A stretch of DNA of 10,930 nt from an uncultured Gemella sp. (GTDB lineage Bacteria; Bacillota; Bacilli; Staphylococcales; Gemellaceae), in assembly GCA_927911695.1 (NCBI GenBank), contig CAKMQO010000025.1:1-10930 (forward strand). Direction: 5' to 3'. The notes beneath the pieces were generated by a model. The model was given only the letters and a program-made list of their open reading frames with translations, did not search any database and was not told the DNA's origin. The stretch's first letter is position 1; the number at the start of each line of letters is the position of its first letter. Made by a program: the position numbers and the translations under genes. Shown piece after piece: positions 1 through 6,502 of the stretch.

Positions 1-6
1 ATTCAT
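1..6 (-). CDS. Start of a leftward gene, truncated by the window edge
   Basis: On the minus strand an ATG at 6-4 follows a good ribosome binding site (TAGGAGAG, around 11-18) and a promoter at 36-65. Only two codons (Met-Asn) lie inside the window, so nothing can be said about the product. The call rests entirely on the start signals. Confidence 0.5.
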
Positions 7-35
7 GGCTTCTCTCCTAAAAATAATGTTTTACC

Positions 36-65
36 ATTATAACAGGTTTAAAAAAAATTATTCAA
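36..65 (-). promoter_or_regulatory. Sigma-A-type promoter for the leftward gene at the left edge
   Basis: Read on the minus strand there is a TTGAAT (60-65), an 18-nt spacer and a perfect TATAAT (36-41). About 30 nt of leader then lead to the ribosome binding site and ATG at 6-4. Confidence 0.6.
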
Positions 66-120
66 GAGAAAAAATGTTATTTTTAAATTAAAAATTATTT
101 CTCTAAGGTGAACTTTTATA

Positions 121-156
121 AAATTAGCTCGACAAATAGAATAGTCGAGCTAGTTT
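121..156 (-). terminator. Rho-independent terminator, probably bidirectional, below the padR operon
   Basis: AGCTCGAC (126-133) and GTCGAGCT (144-151) form the core of a stem that extends to 121-133/144-156 with one G-T pair and a 10-nt loop. It lies 33 nt after the stop of the minus-strand membrane protein gene, and the minus-strand continuation (AATTTTATAAAAG) is moderately T-rich. The plus-strand continuation also has a T7 run at 163-169, so it may stop transcription from either side. Confidence 0.65.
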
Positions 157-189
157 ACTATATTTTTTTAGAATAGTATTTTTTAAAAG

Positions 190-810
190 TTAAAAAAATG
201 TATATGTAAGAAAGTGCACTAAAATTCCAAATAAGTATAAGATGTTACTTGATACTGTTACTTCTAGAGAAAGATACTTTGGAAGTAGCTTTAATTTATT
301 TAGAATAGGTATTAGAATAAAAGAAATCTCAAATATAATTAACGAAGAAATATATATAAACCACTTATTTTTATCTGTTTTTTTATAAATTAATAGATAT
401 AAGCAAACTGATGATCCTAAAGCTAATAATAATATAGAGAATACTGTTATAATTGGTTGTATAGTTCTAGTGAATACAGAAGGCACTAGAGAACTAATAA
501 TTAATATTAAAAGATAAACTAGAGAAAATCTTAATAGTTTTCCTTTATTTTCCTTTGGAAGTTCTACAAGTATTGATGAAGATAATTTATCTATGTCATC
601 CCCAAAAACATCGGTAAAGTTTTTTCCCTGTTTTTGATATAGAATCAAATCTTGTAATATTTCCAGTAATTGAATTTCTAGTTCTGATTCTTTTTTTGTA
701 GTATTTTTCATCCGACAAGCAACTAAAAGTTCTTCATAATATTTCTTATTATCTTCATTAAGTTGTGATCTAAGTTTGTTATTTTGTTTTATTAAGTCAG
801 CAATGTTCAT
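190..810 (-). CDS. PadR-associated membrane protein with cytosolic helical N-terminal domain
   Basis: This 206-aa protein has two parts. Residues 1-90 are soluble, charged and helical (…NNKLRSQLNEDNKKYYEELL…, then LLEILQDLILYQKQGKNFTDVFG and LPKE). The layout resembles the DUF1129/HAAS-type domains that often accompany PadR regulators. Four hydrophobic helices follow at about 93-113, 118-141, 150-170 and 184-206. The start at 810 is chosen because AGAGGAGG lies 7 nt upstream. A start at 879 would run 49 nt into padR and has no comparable ribosome binding site. The gene begins 20 nt after padR, so the two are probably co-transcribed, and PadR may control it or be modulated by it. The family assignment is from memory of the pattern; the function is unknown. 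Confidence 0.8.
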   Translation of the reverse strand: MNIADLIKQNNKLRSQLNEDNKKYYEELLVACRMKNTTKKESELEIQLLEILQDLILYQKQGKNFTDVFGDDIDKLSSSILVELPKENKGKLLRFSLVYLLILIISSLVPSVFTRTIQPIITVFSILLLALGSSVCLYLLIYKKTDKNKWFIYISSLIIFEISFILIPILNKLKLLPKYLSLEVTVSSNILYLFGILVHFLTYTFF

Positions 811-830
811 AATTAATCCTCCTCTAGACT

Positions 831-1157
831 TTATTCGTTTTCTAAAATTTTTGTTATTGTAGTACTTATATTTCCCCATACATTTTTAAATGAGTTTATA
901 TACTCTTCACCATTTTTGGTAATTGAATAATATTTTCTAGGAGGTCCAGAGGTACTCTCTTTTAAGTAACTAGTGACCATATGTTCCTTTTCTAGTTTTA
1001 AAAGTAGAGGATAGATAGTTCCTTGGGCAACCATATCGAGCCCATAATTGGAAAGTTGCTCAGTTATTTCGTAGCCGTACATTTCTTTATTTTTTATTAG
1101 CTGTAAAATACATGCTTCTAATGTACCTTTTAGTATTTGGGAAGTGTTTATCTCCAT
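831..1157 (-). CDS. PadR family transcriptional regulator
   Basis: This 108-aa winged-helix regulator has the full PadR signature: an N-terminal LKGTLEACILQLI helix, then MYGYEI, then QGTIYPLLLKLEKEHMV (recognition helix and turn) and SGPPRKYYSIT for the wing, followed by a C-terminal dimerisation helix. Length and motifs fit the short PadR-s2 type (similar to LmrR/BcPadR1), which usually represses its own operon and a nearby transporter or membrane gene and is often relieved by small aromatic or toxic compounds. The start has GAAGGAAC about 6 nt upstream. It is the first gene of a two-gene minus-strand operon with the membrane protein ending at 190. The ligand cannot be read from the sequence. 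Confidence 0.93.
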   Translation of the reverse strand: MEINTSQILKGTLEACILQLIKNKEMYGYEITEQLSNYGLDMVAQGTIYPLLLKLEKEHMVTSYLKESTSGPPRKYYSITKNGEEYINSFKNVWGNISTTITKILENE

Positions 1158-1271
1158 TCTGTTCCTTCTTTCTTTTAATATCTAGTCGTGATTAGCTAAG
1201 TAAGAGATGTTCTTGATAAAACTATTTTAGAAATAATTTTCAGCTTTAGTTCCGCTATCTTGTTATACATA

Positions 1272-1300
1272 ATAGTATCATAAACAGGTTATCTTGTAAA
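1272..1300 (-). promoter_or_regulatory. Predicted promoter of the padR operon
   Basis: On the minus strand TTTACA (1295-1300) is followed after exactly 17 nt by TACTAT (1272-1277). Transcription would start near 1265, giving a leader of about 108 nt. A weak dyad (ATAC at 1266-1269, GTAT at 1275-1278) overlaps the -10 region and could be part of a PadR operator, but its arms are only 4 nt long. Confidence 0.4.
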
Positions 1301-1435
1301 GCAAAATAGTAGTATGTGAGATTATAAATTTACTATGAAAAATTATATATATAAAGTAAGTGAAGATAATATATGGGAAAATTTATATTAAACTATTGTA
1401 TTTCTATTGAATTGTATGATTTACTGTTATAGAAA

Positions 1436-1444
1436 TGGTATAAT
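1436..1444 (+). promoter_or_regulatory. Extended -10 promoter of the two-gene cassette
   Basis: TGGTATAAT is a perfect extended -10 (TGnTATAAT). No convincing -35 lies 16-18 nt upstream. Transcription would start near 1451, 20 nt before the ATG at 1471. The rest of the gap between padR and this gene (about 1301-1435) is AT-rich with no gene or clear structure. Confidence 0.55.
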
Positions 1445-1470
1445 ATAATAAAAAATAAAGGAGTATAAGT

Positions 1471-2282
1471 ATGGCTACAATAACTTTTTCAATTTGGCAA
1501 TTATTTAAAGAAAATAGAAATGGAATACGATGGAAAAACCCTGTTAGTGAAGATTTCCCTAGGGAATTTGATGAAAATTTAGATTCAATAAAGGGGATTA
1601 ATCATGTATCAATATTTAGCGATGATAATTATATTTTTTTGTGATAGAATCAGGAAGTTTAGAACCTAGAGATGAATATGTTATTGATAAAAAATCTAAA
1701 AAGAAAAGAAAAAACCCTAAAAAAGAAACTGAAATTGAATTGTTAAAACAAATATTTGCATATTATGATTTTAATTCGAATTTATTATATTTGTCAGATG
1801 TAAGGAATAAAAGAACTTTCGAAGATATTATACGAAAAATTACAAGTGGAAACTTTATGATTAAAGGAATCTATGAAGAAAAAGAAACATTCCTTAAATT
1901 GCTTAGAAATGTAGAAGAAATTAAAATTCACCTCAAAAATAATCTTTTCTCGGAAGATTCAGAGAAAAGAAAGGCATTGATTGATTTAGTTGGAACTAAT
2001 GAAATTACTGATTTAACACTGGATATAAAGGCTAATTCACATAGATTCAATCCTATTAATCTTTTAAATAAATTAATGAAGGAGGAGAAAGATTATGCAA
2101 TTAGTGGTTTGTTAATACGTGGAAGTGATGAGAGTGGATTTGAACATGTATATAATCAACAAACTTTTATAAAAAAAATAACTGTTGATGCAGAAAAATA
2201 TTCAGGCAAATTTGATGCAGAGGATGTTAAAATAAATCTTCAAAGAAAGATTAAGGAGCTTACTGATGTTAAAACTAAGTAA
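1471..2282 (+). CDS. Cytosolic protein of unknown function, first gene of a RexAB-like cassette, frameshifted at a T7 run
   Basis: An ATG at 1471 with AAAGGAG 7 nt upstream opens a frame that reads 57 codons and stops at TGA 1642-1644. An open frame carries on from GTG 1641 to 2282. The switch falls on seven Ts (1634-1640); one extra T would give a continuous protein of about 270 aa. The product is soluble and rich in Lys and Glu, with no signal peptide or membrane helix. Its Lys-rich patch (DKKSKKKRKNPKK) lies near residues 74-86, and the C-terminal part includes ISGLLIRGSDESGFEHVYN. I recognise no catalytic motif. Its 3' end overlaps the membrane-protein gene by 17 nt, so the two are coupled. 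Size, order and partner resemble RexA of the lambda RexAB exclusion system; this is inference only. The break may be programmed -1 frameshifting, phase variation, decay or sequencing error. Confidence 0.6.
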
Positions 2283-2676
2283 AAAAGATAGAAGGATATT
2301 TTGGAGTACAATAATCATATGTCTGGTTTCGTCTTATTGTTTAAAAAGTATTTTTTTTGCAAAAAATGAATTCATAATTACAATATTAACTGTTATTATT
2401 GGTTTTATATTGTCAGCAATTGCAATAATTTTTTCTTCTTCATTAAGGAAAGAGTTATACGACCAAAAATCTAAAGGTTATGAATCACTTTGGCATAGAT
2501 TGATTTCGATTTGTTACAGAATTTTTATATTTAATTTACTTTTTGTGGGAGCTATCGCGATTTTACCAGCATGTGTTCCAAACTGGATTATTATGGGATT
2601 ATTTATTAATTCAATTGTTGAGTTAATATTCGTAATACATATATTGTTTAGATTATTATCCGTTGAGATAGTTTAA
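2266..2676 (+). CDS. Four-helix membrane protein, second gene of the cassette (RexB-like architecture)
   Basis: This 136-aa protein is almost entirely membrane-embedded, with helices at about 11-31, 36-56, 80-100 and 107-129. A charged loop at 58-79 (SSSLRKELYDQKSKGYESLW) sits between helices 2 and 3. The ATG at 2266 has AAGGAG 7 nt upstream, inside the end of the preceding gene, which it overlaps by 17 nt. Length, number of helices, the basic loop ending in a GY motif after helix 2, and the position after a cytosolic partner of about 270 aa all resemble lambda RexB, a small ion-channel protein. That comparison is by eye from remembered sequence, with weak residue identity. It could instead be an unrelated small membrane effector or immunity protein. 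Confidence 0.75.
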   Translation: MLKLSKKDRRIFWSTIIICLVSSYCLKSIFFAKNEFIITILTVIIGFILSAIAIIFSSSLRKELYDQKSKGYESLWHRLISICYRIFIFNLLFVGAIAILPACVPNWIIMGLFINSIVELIFVIHILFRLLSVEIV

Positions 2677-2740
2677 TAAAAAATTTACTAAGTAATTTTT
2701 AGTAACTTCTATGTATGGAAAAAAAGTAAAAAAATAAAAA

Positions 2741-2766
2741 AAGACAAGGATTTAAAACCTTGTCTT
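2741..2766 (-). terminator. Rho-independent terminator of the tRNA-Leu gene
   Basis: AAGACAAGG (2741-2749) and CCTTGTCTT (2758-2766) form a perfect 9-bp stem with an 8-nt loop. On the minus strand a long T-rich stretch follows (the complement of the A-rich 2719-2740). It begins 9 nt after the 3' end of the minus-strand tRNA. The plus-strand side has no T run, so it is a poor terminator for the cassette. Confidence 0.8.
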
Positions 2767-2774
2767 AATCATTA

Positions 2775-2858
2775 TACCAGCAGCCGGGGTCGAACCGGCA
2801 CGATGTTGCCATCGCTGGATTTTGAGTCCAGTGCGTCTGCCAATTCCGCCATGCTGGC
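2775..2858 (-). tRNA. tRNA-Leu (anticodon CAA)
   Basis: On the minus strand an 84-nt class II tRNA folds completely. The acceptor is GCCAGCA/TGCTGGT, the anticodon stem CTGGA/TCCAG has loop CTCAAAA (anticodon CAA, reads UUG), the long variable arm is CGATG-GCAA-CATCG, and the T arm is GCCGG-TTCGACC-CCGGC. The discriminator is A (2775) and CCA is not encoded. The first acceptor pair is G1-U72 rather than G-C, a small oddity. It has its own promoter upstream and terminator downstream. Confidence 0.96.
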
Positions 2859-2866
2859 ATATGTAT

Positions 2867-2895
2867 ATGATATCATACATAAAAGTCATTGTCAA
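2867..2895 (-). promoter_or_regulatory. Promoter of tRNA-Leu
   Basis: A perfect TTGACA (minus strand, 2890-2895), a 17-nt spacer and TATCAT (2867-2872) place the start a few bases before the mature tRNA 5' end at 2858. The -10 region lies inside a perfect 10-bp palindrome, ATGATATCAT (2867-2876). Confidence 0.8.
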
Positions 2896-3148
2896 TTTAG
2901 CTATTTTTATAAAAACTTGAGCATTTATAAACAATATTTAATTTAAATTTTAATTACAAAGTTTACAATAAGATAGTAAGACTATTTAAAGTAGTGTTAA
3001 AGTGCATTATTATATAATTTAATTTATCTTACAAAGTTAAAAATGTAAGGGTAGAACATAAAGCCTATGTCTACAAGGATAGTCAACTGTAAAACAATGT
3101 AAAATAAGTGTTTTTAGTTGACAATTAAAATATTTTTTCAATAGTATA
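2896..3148. other. AT-rich intergenic stretch between tRNA-Leu and the spx promoter
   Basis: No open frame with start signals is visible. Minor structure: a 10-nt direct repeat TTACAAAGTT at 2954-2963 and 3029-3038; a short hairpin CTTACA (3028-3033)/TGTAAG (3044-3049); and a spaced inverted repeat GTCAACT (3082-3088)/AGTTGAC (3116-3122). The right arm of the last includes a TTGACA (3118-3123), but no good -10 lies 16-18 nt after it. None of these has a clear assigned role. Confidence 0.4.
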
Positions 3149-3177
3149 TTGTAAAACTATAATATATGTAGTATAAT
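3149..3177 (+). promoter_or_regulatory. Promoter of spx
   Basis: TTGTAA (3149-3154), a 17-nt spacer and a perfect TATAAT (3172-3177) place the start near 3184, about 50 nt before the coding region. CTATAAT (3157-3163) and ATTATAG (3176-3182) form an inverted repeat around the -10 that could be an operator. In Bacillus subtilis one spx promoter is repressed by PerR and YodB; the arms look like PerR half-sites, but the 12-nt spacing does not match a PerR box. Confidence 0.7.
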
Positions 3178-3233
3178 TATAGAAGTATATAGAATTATAA
3201 AAATATTAATGTTATTTTTATAAAGGAGTGTGA

Positions 3234-3638
3234 GTGCTGGTGGTAGTTACATTGTTTACATCGCCAAGTTGTACTTCTTGTAGAAAAGCGAAAGCTTGGC
3301 TTATTGAAAATGGAATAGACTTTGTGGAAAGAAATATTTTTTCAGAAGCTCTGACAACAAATGAGATTAAAGACATTTTGTCTATCACGGAGCACGGAAC
3401 AGAAGATATAATCTCATTCAGATCGAAAACTTTCCAAAAATTGAATTTGGATATTGAAAGTATGTCAATTCAAGAATTATATAAAGTTATTCAAGATAAT
3501 CCAGGAATGCTTAGAAGACCTATCATTGTCGATGATAAGAGATTACAAGTTGGGTATAATGAAGATGAAATAAGAAGATTCCTTCCAAAGGAAATAAGAG
3601 TAAATCAATTAAAACAAATAAAAAATATGGTTAAGTAA
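3234..3638 (+). CDS. spx: Transcriptional regulator Spx
   Basis: Spx is an ArsC-fold regulator that binds the RNA polymerase alpha C-terminal domain and switches transcription during thiol and disulfide stress. The N-terminus carries [18 protein letters not shown] with the redox CxxC pair. [46 protein letters not shown] are all family hallmarks. At 134 aa it is close to the usual 131. Starts are GTG: 3234 is 5 nt from AAAGGAG, and GTG 3240 (11 nt away) would give an N-terminus nearer the usual MVTL. The C-terminus ends in NMVK rather than the LAN tail that helps ClpXP recognise B. subtilis Spx, so proteolytic control may differ here. The gene stands alone between its promoter and terminator. 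Confidence 0.96.
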   Translation: MLVVVTLFTSPSCTSCRKAKAWLIENGIDFVERNIFSEALTTNEIKDILSITEHGTEDIISFRSKTFQKLNLDIESMSIQELYKVIQDNPGMLRRPIIVDDKRLQVGYNEDEIRRFLPKEIRVNQLKQIKNMVK

Positions 3639-3671
3639 GTACGCCCTGATACTACTTTTTCCGATTAATTT

Positions 3672-3702
3672 AAAGGTTGATATTAGGTATCAACCTTTTT
3701 TT
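3672..3702 (+). terminator. Rho-independent terminator after spx
   Basis: AAAGGTTGATA (3672-3682) and TATCAACCTTT (3688-3698) make a perfect 11-bp stem with a 5-nt loop, followed directly by a T run to 3702. It lies 33 nt after the spx stop codon. Confidence 0.92.
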
Positions 3703-3767
3703 ATGGGATGAAATTTAGTGATAATTCTGTAAAAAGTTATACAATAAATAAAAGAAAGAGGTACTTG

Positions 3768-4647
3768 ATGGAAAGAGAAGATATAAAATTTATTACTGGA
3801 GAAATCCATTTTTTAGAGTTAGTAGAAAAGAAAAGTTCATCATTAGTTTTTAAAGGACCGAATGAAGAAGAAATTAGCTGTAACGAATCTGACGTAGAAA
3901 GTTTAGATGATTACGAAATTGGAGAAGAGTATTCAATGTTCGTATACCCTTCACGTAGTGGGAAATTATTCGCAACACCGAATATTCCAGAAGTTACGGT
4001 TGGAGATTATTCGTTTAGTAAAGTAGTAAAAGTAGAGGAAGATCGAGTAGGACTTGATATTGGATTTTCTCGTGAAATTCCACTTTTAGGTGAAGATTTA
4101 CCGAAATTACGAAGTGTTTGGCCTAAAGAAGGTGACGAACTATTTATTACTTTACGTCGTGATTTTAGTGGACAATTATTTGCGCGTTTGGCGACAGAGA
4201 CTATCGTAGCATCATTATATTCTAAAGCAACTAAGAATATGAAAAATAAAGATATTGAAGCTTATCCATACCGTTTAATGCGCGTTGGGACATTCCTATT
4301 AACAAAAGACGGTTACAAAGTTTTTGTTCATGAAAGTGAACGTGAAAAAGAACCACGTTTTAGGAGAAAAAGTTACTCTACGTGTTATTGGTGTTAAAGA
4401 TAACGGAGAAATTAATGGTTCATTCTTACCTCGAGCTCACGAAAGAATGGATGCTGATGGTCAGGCTATCATGGATTACATTGAAAACAACGGTTATTGT
4501 GAGTTTACAGATAAATCAGATCCAAAAGAAATTAAAGCAGTGTTTGGAATGAGTAAGGGAAGTTTCAAACGTGCCGTAGGAAGATTGTTCAAGAATAAAT
4601 TAATTATGATTGAAGAAGACGGGTTATATAAACGTAAAGGAAGATAA
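3768..4647 (+). pseudogene. cvfB: CvfB-type S1 RNA-binding protein gene, frameshifted
   Basis: The reading resembles CvfB/YitL, an RNA-binding protein with tandem S1-like domains and a C-terminal winged helix, linked to virulence-gene expression in Staphylococcus aureus. The ATG at 3768 has AAAGAGG 7 nt upstream; an in-frame ATG at 3708 lacks a good site. The first frame runs through the S1-like domains to YKVFVHESEREKEPR, then goes out of frame and stops at 4397. The downstream frame continues LGEKVTLRVIGVKDNGEINGSFLPRAHERMD and the winged-helix end (…MSKGSFKRAVGRLFKNKLI…) to 4647. The junction is a T4 run at 4358-4361; removing one T restores one protein of 292 aa, the normal family length. 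Both halves look well conserved, so the lesion is either very recent or a sequencing error. Confidence 0.85.
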
Positions 4648-4651
4648 GATT

Positions 4652-4934
4652 ATGAAAAAAGTAAAATTAGATAAAAATGCATTATTAGGTGGTATTGTAT
4701 TAGAAAATGATAAATATCAAGTGGTACATATGAATCTAAAAGTAGGGGAATCAAACAGATTCATATAGCATGATAAAAAATATTTTATTATTGAATATTA
4801 GCGGAAAGATTACAGTTTCTTTTGAAGAAGAGGTTGAGACTGTAAATGAATTTGAACTATTAGAAATTCCAGCAGGGGTAGAGCATGTAATAACTTGCTT
4901 ACAAGATGCGCAGGTTTTTGTAGTAAAACTATAA
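4652..4934 (+). pseudogene. Small cupin-domain protein gene, broken by several lesions
   Basis: An ATG at 4652, four nt after the cvfB stop and with AAAGGAAG 8 nt upstream, starts MKKVKLDKNALLGGIV… and stops at TAG 4766-4768. The protein continues past this as HDKKYFII, then in another frame as ISGKITVSFEEEVETVNEFELLEIPAGVEHVITC to a TAA at 4932-4934. Together the parts make a single-domain cupin of about 93 aa. Adding one T after 4761 and dropping one G near 4767 would turn GESNRFI-stop-HD into GESNRFHIHD, the classic G-x5-H-x-H metal-binding motif. Removing G4793 joins the last part. So at least two lesions are needed to explain it. It is probably co-transcribed with cvfB; its substrate is unknown. 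Confidence 0.7.
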
Positions 4935-4943
4935 CTTACATAA

Positions 4944-4976
4944 GGTGGCTTAAATGGAATATCTTTTTAGGCCACC
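4944..4976 (+). terminator. Probable terminator between the cupin pseudogene and rnz
   Basis: GGTGGCTTAAA (4944-4954) pairs with TTTTAGGCCACC (within 4965-4976), an 11-bp stem with one G-T pair and a loop of about 11 nt. The following bases are only loosely T-rich (ATTATTAATTTT). It sits 10 nt after the cupin stop and 28 nt before rnz, leaving no room for a rnz promoter after it. Partial read-through is therefore likely. Confidence 0.55.
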
Positions 4977-5004
4977 ATTATTAATTTTAAAGTAGAGGAA
5001 TACG

Positions 5005-5925
5005 ATGGAAGTACAATTTTTAGGAACTGGAGCTGGGCTTCCAGCAAAATTTAGAAATACACAGAGTTTTGTATTTAACTTTATGCAAGAACTAAAAGAG
5101 TGTTGGATGTTTGACTGTGGAGAGGCGACTCAACATCAGATTTTGAAAACAAATATTAAGCCAACCAAAATAACTAAAATTTTTATTAGCCATCTTCATG
5201 CTGATCATGTATTAGGGTTAATTGGTTTTTTATCTTCTAGAAGTTTTCTTTTAGATACGAATGCTTCAAAGGTTACTATTTATGGTCCAGTAGGGATTAA
5301 AGATTTTATAGAAAAGAACATGATGTTCACACATTGTTCACTTTCTTATAGCGTGGAATATATTGAAATTTCTAGTGAACAGTGTATAATAGATAATAAA
5401 ACTGTTACTGTTTTTAGCTATCCATTAGCTCATAATGTTGAATGTTTTGGATATAAAATTATATTTAAAAAACAAAAAGGGAGCTTAGATGCAGATAAGT
5501 TAAGAGAATTAGGAATTATGCCAGGGCCGTTTTATAGAGAAATAAAGGAATCAGATACTTTCGAATTTAATGGAAAGGTCTATAATTCAAGTGAATTTTT
5601 ATCTGAAGATAAACCTGGAAAAGAAATCTCGATTATACCAGATACAAGATACTTTGTAGGATTGGATGAATTTGTTAAAAATAGTAATATCATTATTACA
5701 GAGTGCACCTACTTATTAAAAGAAGATGCGCACCATGCGAGAAAAAATTATCATTTGAGTATTTTAGATGTTGAGAAGATGATAGAAAATAGTAAGGTTG
5801 AAAATTTATTTTTAACACATATTAGTGCAAGATATGATAGAAACATCGAAAAAGATGCTGTAGAGTCGCTATGCGATAAATGTAGTGTGAAGATTGCACA
5901 TGATCTAGAAGAATATACTTTGTAA
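5005..5925 (+). CDS. rnz: Ribonuclease Z (tRNA 3' endonuclease)
   Basis: This zinc-dependent metallo-beta-lactamase-fold endonuclease removes the 3' trailer of tRNA precursors. That matters here because the tRNA in this window does not encode CCA. At 306 aa it has the standard length. Visible landmarks are FLGTGAGLPAKFRNTQS at the N-terminus, HLHADH at 63-68 (HxHxDH zinc motif; HLHGDH is more usual), H143 in YPLAHNV, D213 in IPDTRYF (usually GDTR) and LTHISARY with H272. An exosite-like insertion lies around 155-200. All metal ligands are present. The ATG at 5005 has AGAGGA 6 nt upstream. It is the first gene of an operon with nudF, fur and a membrane protein. Confidence 0.95.
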   Translation: MEVQFLGTGAGLPAKFRNTQSFVFNFMQELKECWMFDCGEATQHQILKTNIKPTKITKIFISHLHADHVLGLIGFLSSRSFLLDTNASKVTIYGPVGIKDFIEKNMMFTHCSLSYSVEYIEISSEQCIIDNKTVTVFSYPLAHNVECFGYKIIFKKQKGSLDADKLRELGIMPGPFYREIKESDTFEFNGKVYNSSEFLSEDKPGKEISIIPDTRYFVGLDEFVKNSNIIITECTYLLKEDAHHARKNYHLSILDVEKMIENSKVENLFLTHISARYDRNIEKDAVESLCDKCSVKIAHDLEEYTL

Positions 5926-5941
5926 AGAGATGGAGGAAATT

Positions 5942-6499
5942 ATGAAAATAGATTTAGAAGAAAAAACTATTGAAGTAGAGAAAATATTCGAAGGTAAAGT
6001 TCTTGATTTAGAAGTACATACAGTAACTTTACCAAACGGAGAAACTTCAACACGTGAACTGATAAATCATAGAGGAGCAGTGGCGATATTAGCACTCACC
6101 AAAGAAGATGAGGTAATTCTTGTTGAGCAATATAGAAAAGCTATCGAAGCTGTAACTTTAGAAATTCCTGCAGGTAAATTAGAGCCTGGAGAAGATAATA
6201 AGAAATTAGCCGCTATTCGTGAACTACAAGAAGAAACAGGATATGTTGTTGAAGAAGAGAAACTAGAAATGCTATGTGACGTGCATGTAGCTCTTGGTTA
6301 TAGTTCAGAATTGATCACTATATATTATGTTGATAATTTAGAGTATGCAGGAGAACAGAATCCAGATGATGATGAATTCATTAATTTACGAAAATACAAA
6401 GTTGAAGAAGCATTCAAACTTTTAGATGATAATGTTATAACTGATAGTAAGACTATGCTTGCATTATCTTACTTAAAAAATAGGAAAGGCGCAAAATAA
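5942..6499 (+). CDS. nudF: ADP-ribose pyrophosphatase (NUDIX hydrolase)
   Basis: The enzyme hydrolyses ADP-ribose to AMP and ribose 5-phosphate. The 185-aa protein follows the NudF pattern: EEKTIEVEKIFEGKVLDLEV at the N-terminus, INHRGAVAILAL, VEQYRKAIEAVTLEIPAGKLEPGE, then the NUDIX helix RELQEETGY. The loop between the NUDIX Glu (GE) and RE has eight residues, one more than the canonical GX5EX7RE. Such small insertions occur in Gram-positive members and the catalytic RExxEExGY is intact. The start at 5942 is chosen because GGAGG lies 5 nt upstream; an ATG at 5930 overlaps that site and is less likely. It starts 16 nt after rnz and ends 3 nt before fur; the nudF-fur neighbourhood is typical of Bacillales. 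Confidence 0.94.
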   Translation: MKIDLEEKTIEVEKIFEGKVLDLEVHTVTLPNGETSTRELINHRGAVAILALTKEDEVILVEQYRKAIEAVTLEIPAGKLEPGEDNKKLAAIRELQEETGYVVEEEKLEMLCDVHVALGYSSELITIYYVDNLEYAGEQNPDDDEFINLRKYKVEEAFKLLDDNVITDSKTMLALSYLKNRKGAK

Positions 6500-6502
6500 T
6501 AT

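Noticed and set aside
811..879. Longer N-terminus for the PadR-associated membrane protein (start at 879)
   Set aside because: It would overlap padR by 49 nt, is unlike a protein N-terminus of this type, and the internal ATG at 810 has an ideal ribosome binding site.
1..2775. Integrated element with tRNA-Leu as attachment site
   Set aside because: No integrase gene and no second copy of the tRNA 3' end were seen in the window, so the tRNA neighbour alone is not enough.
2752..2934. 60-aa open frame on the minus strand
   Set aside because: It runs through the tRNA-Leu gene, its promoter and its terminator; the tRNA explains the region fully.
3708..3767. Longer N-terminus for CvfB (ATG at 3708)
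   Set aside because: It has no good ribosome site and begins only 5 nt after the spx terminator, whereas 3768 has one and gives the family's usual length.
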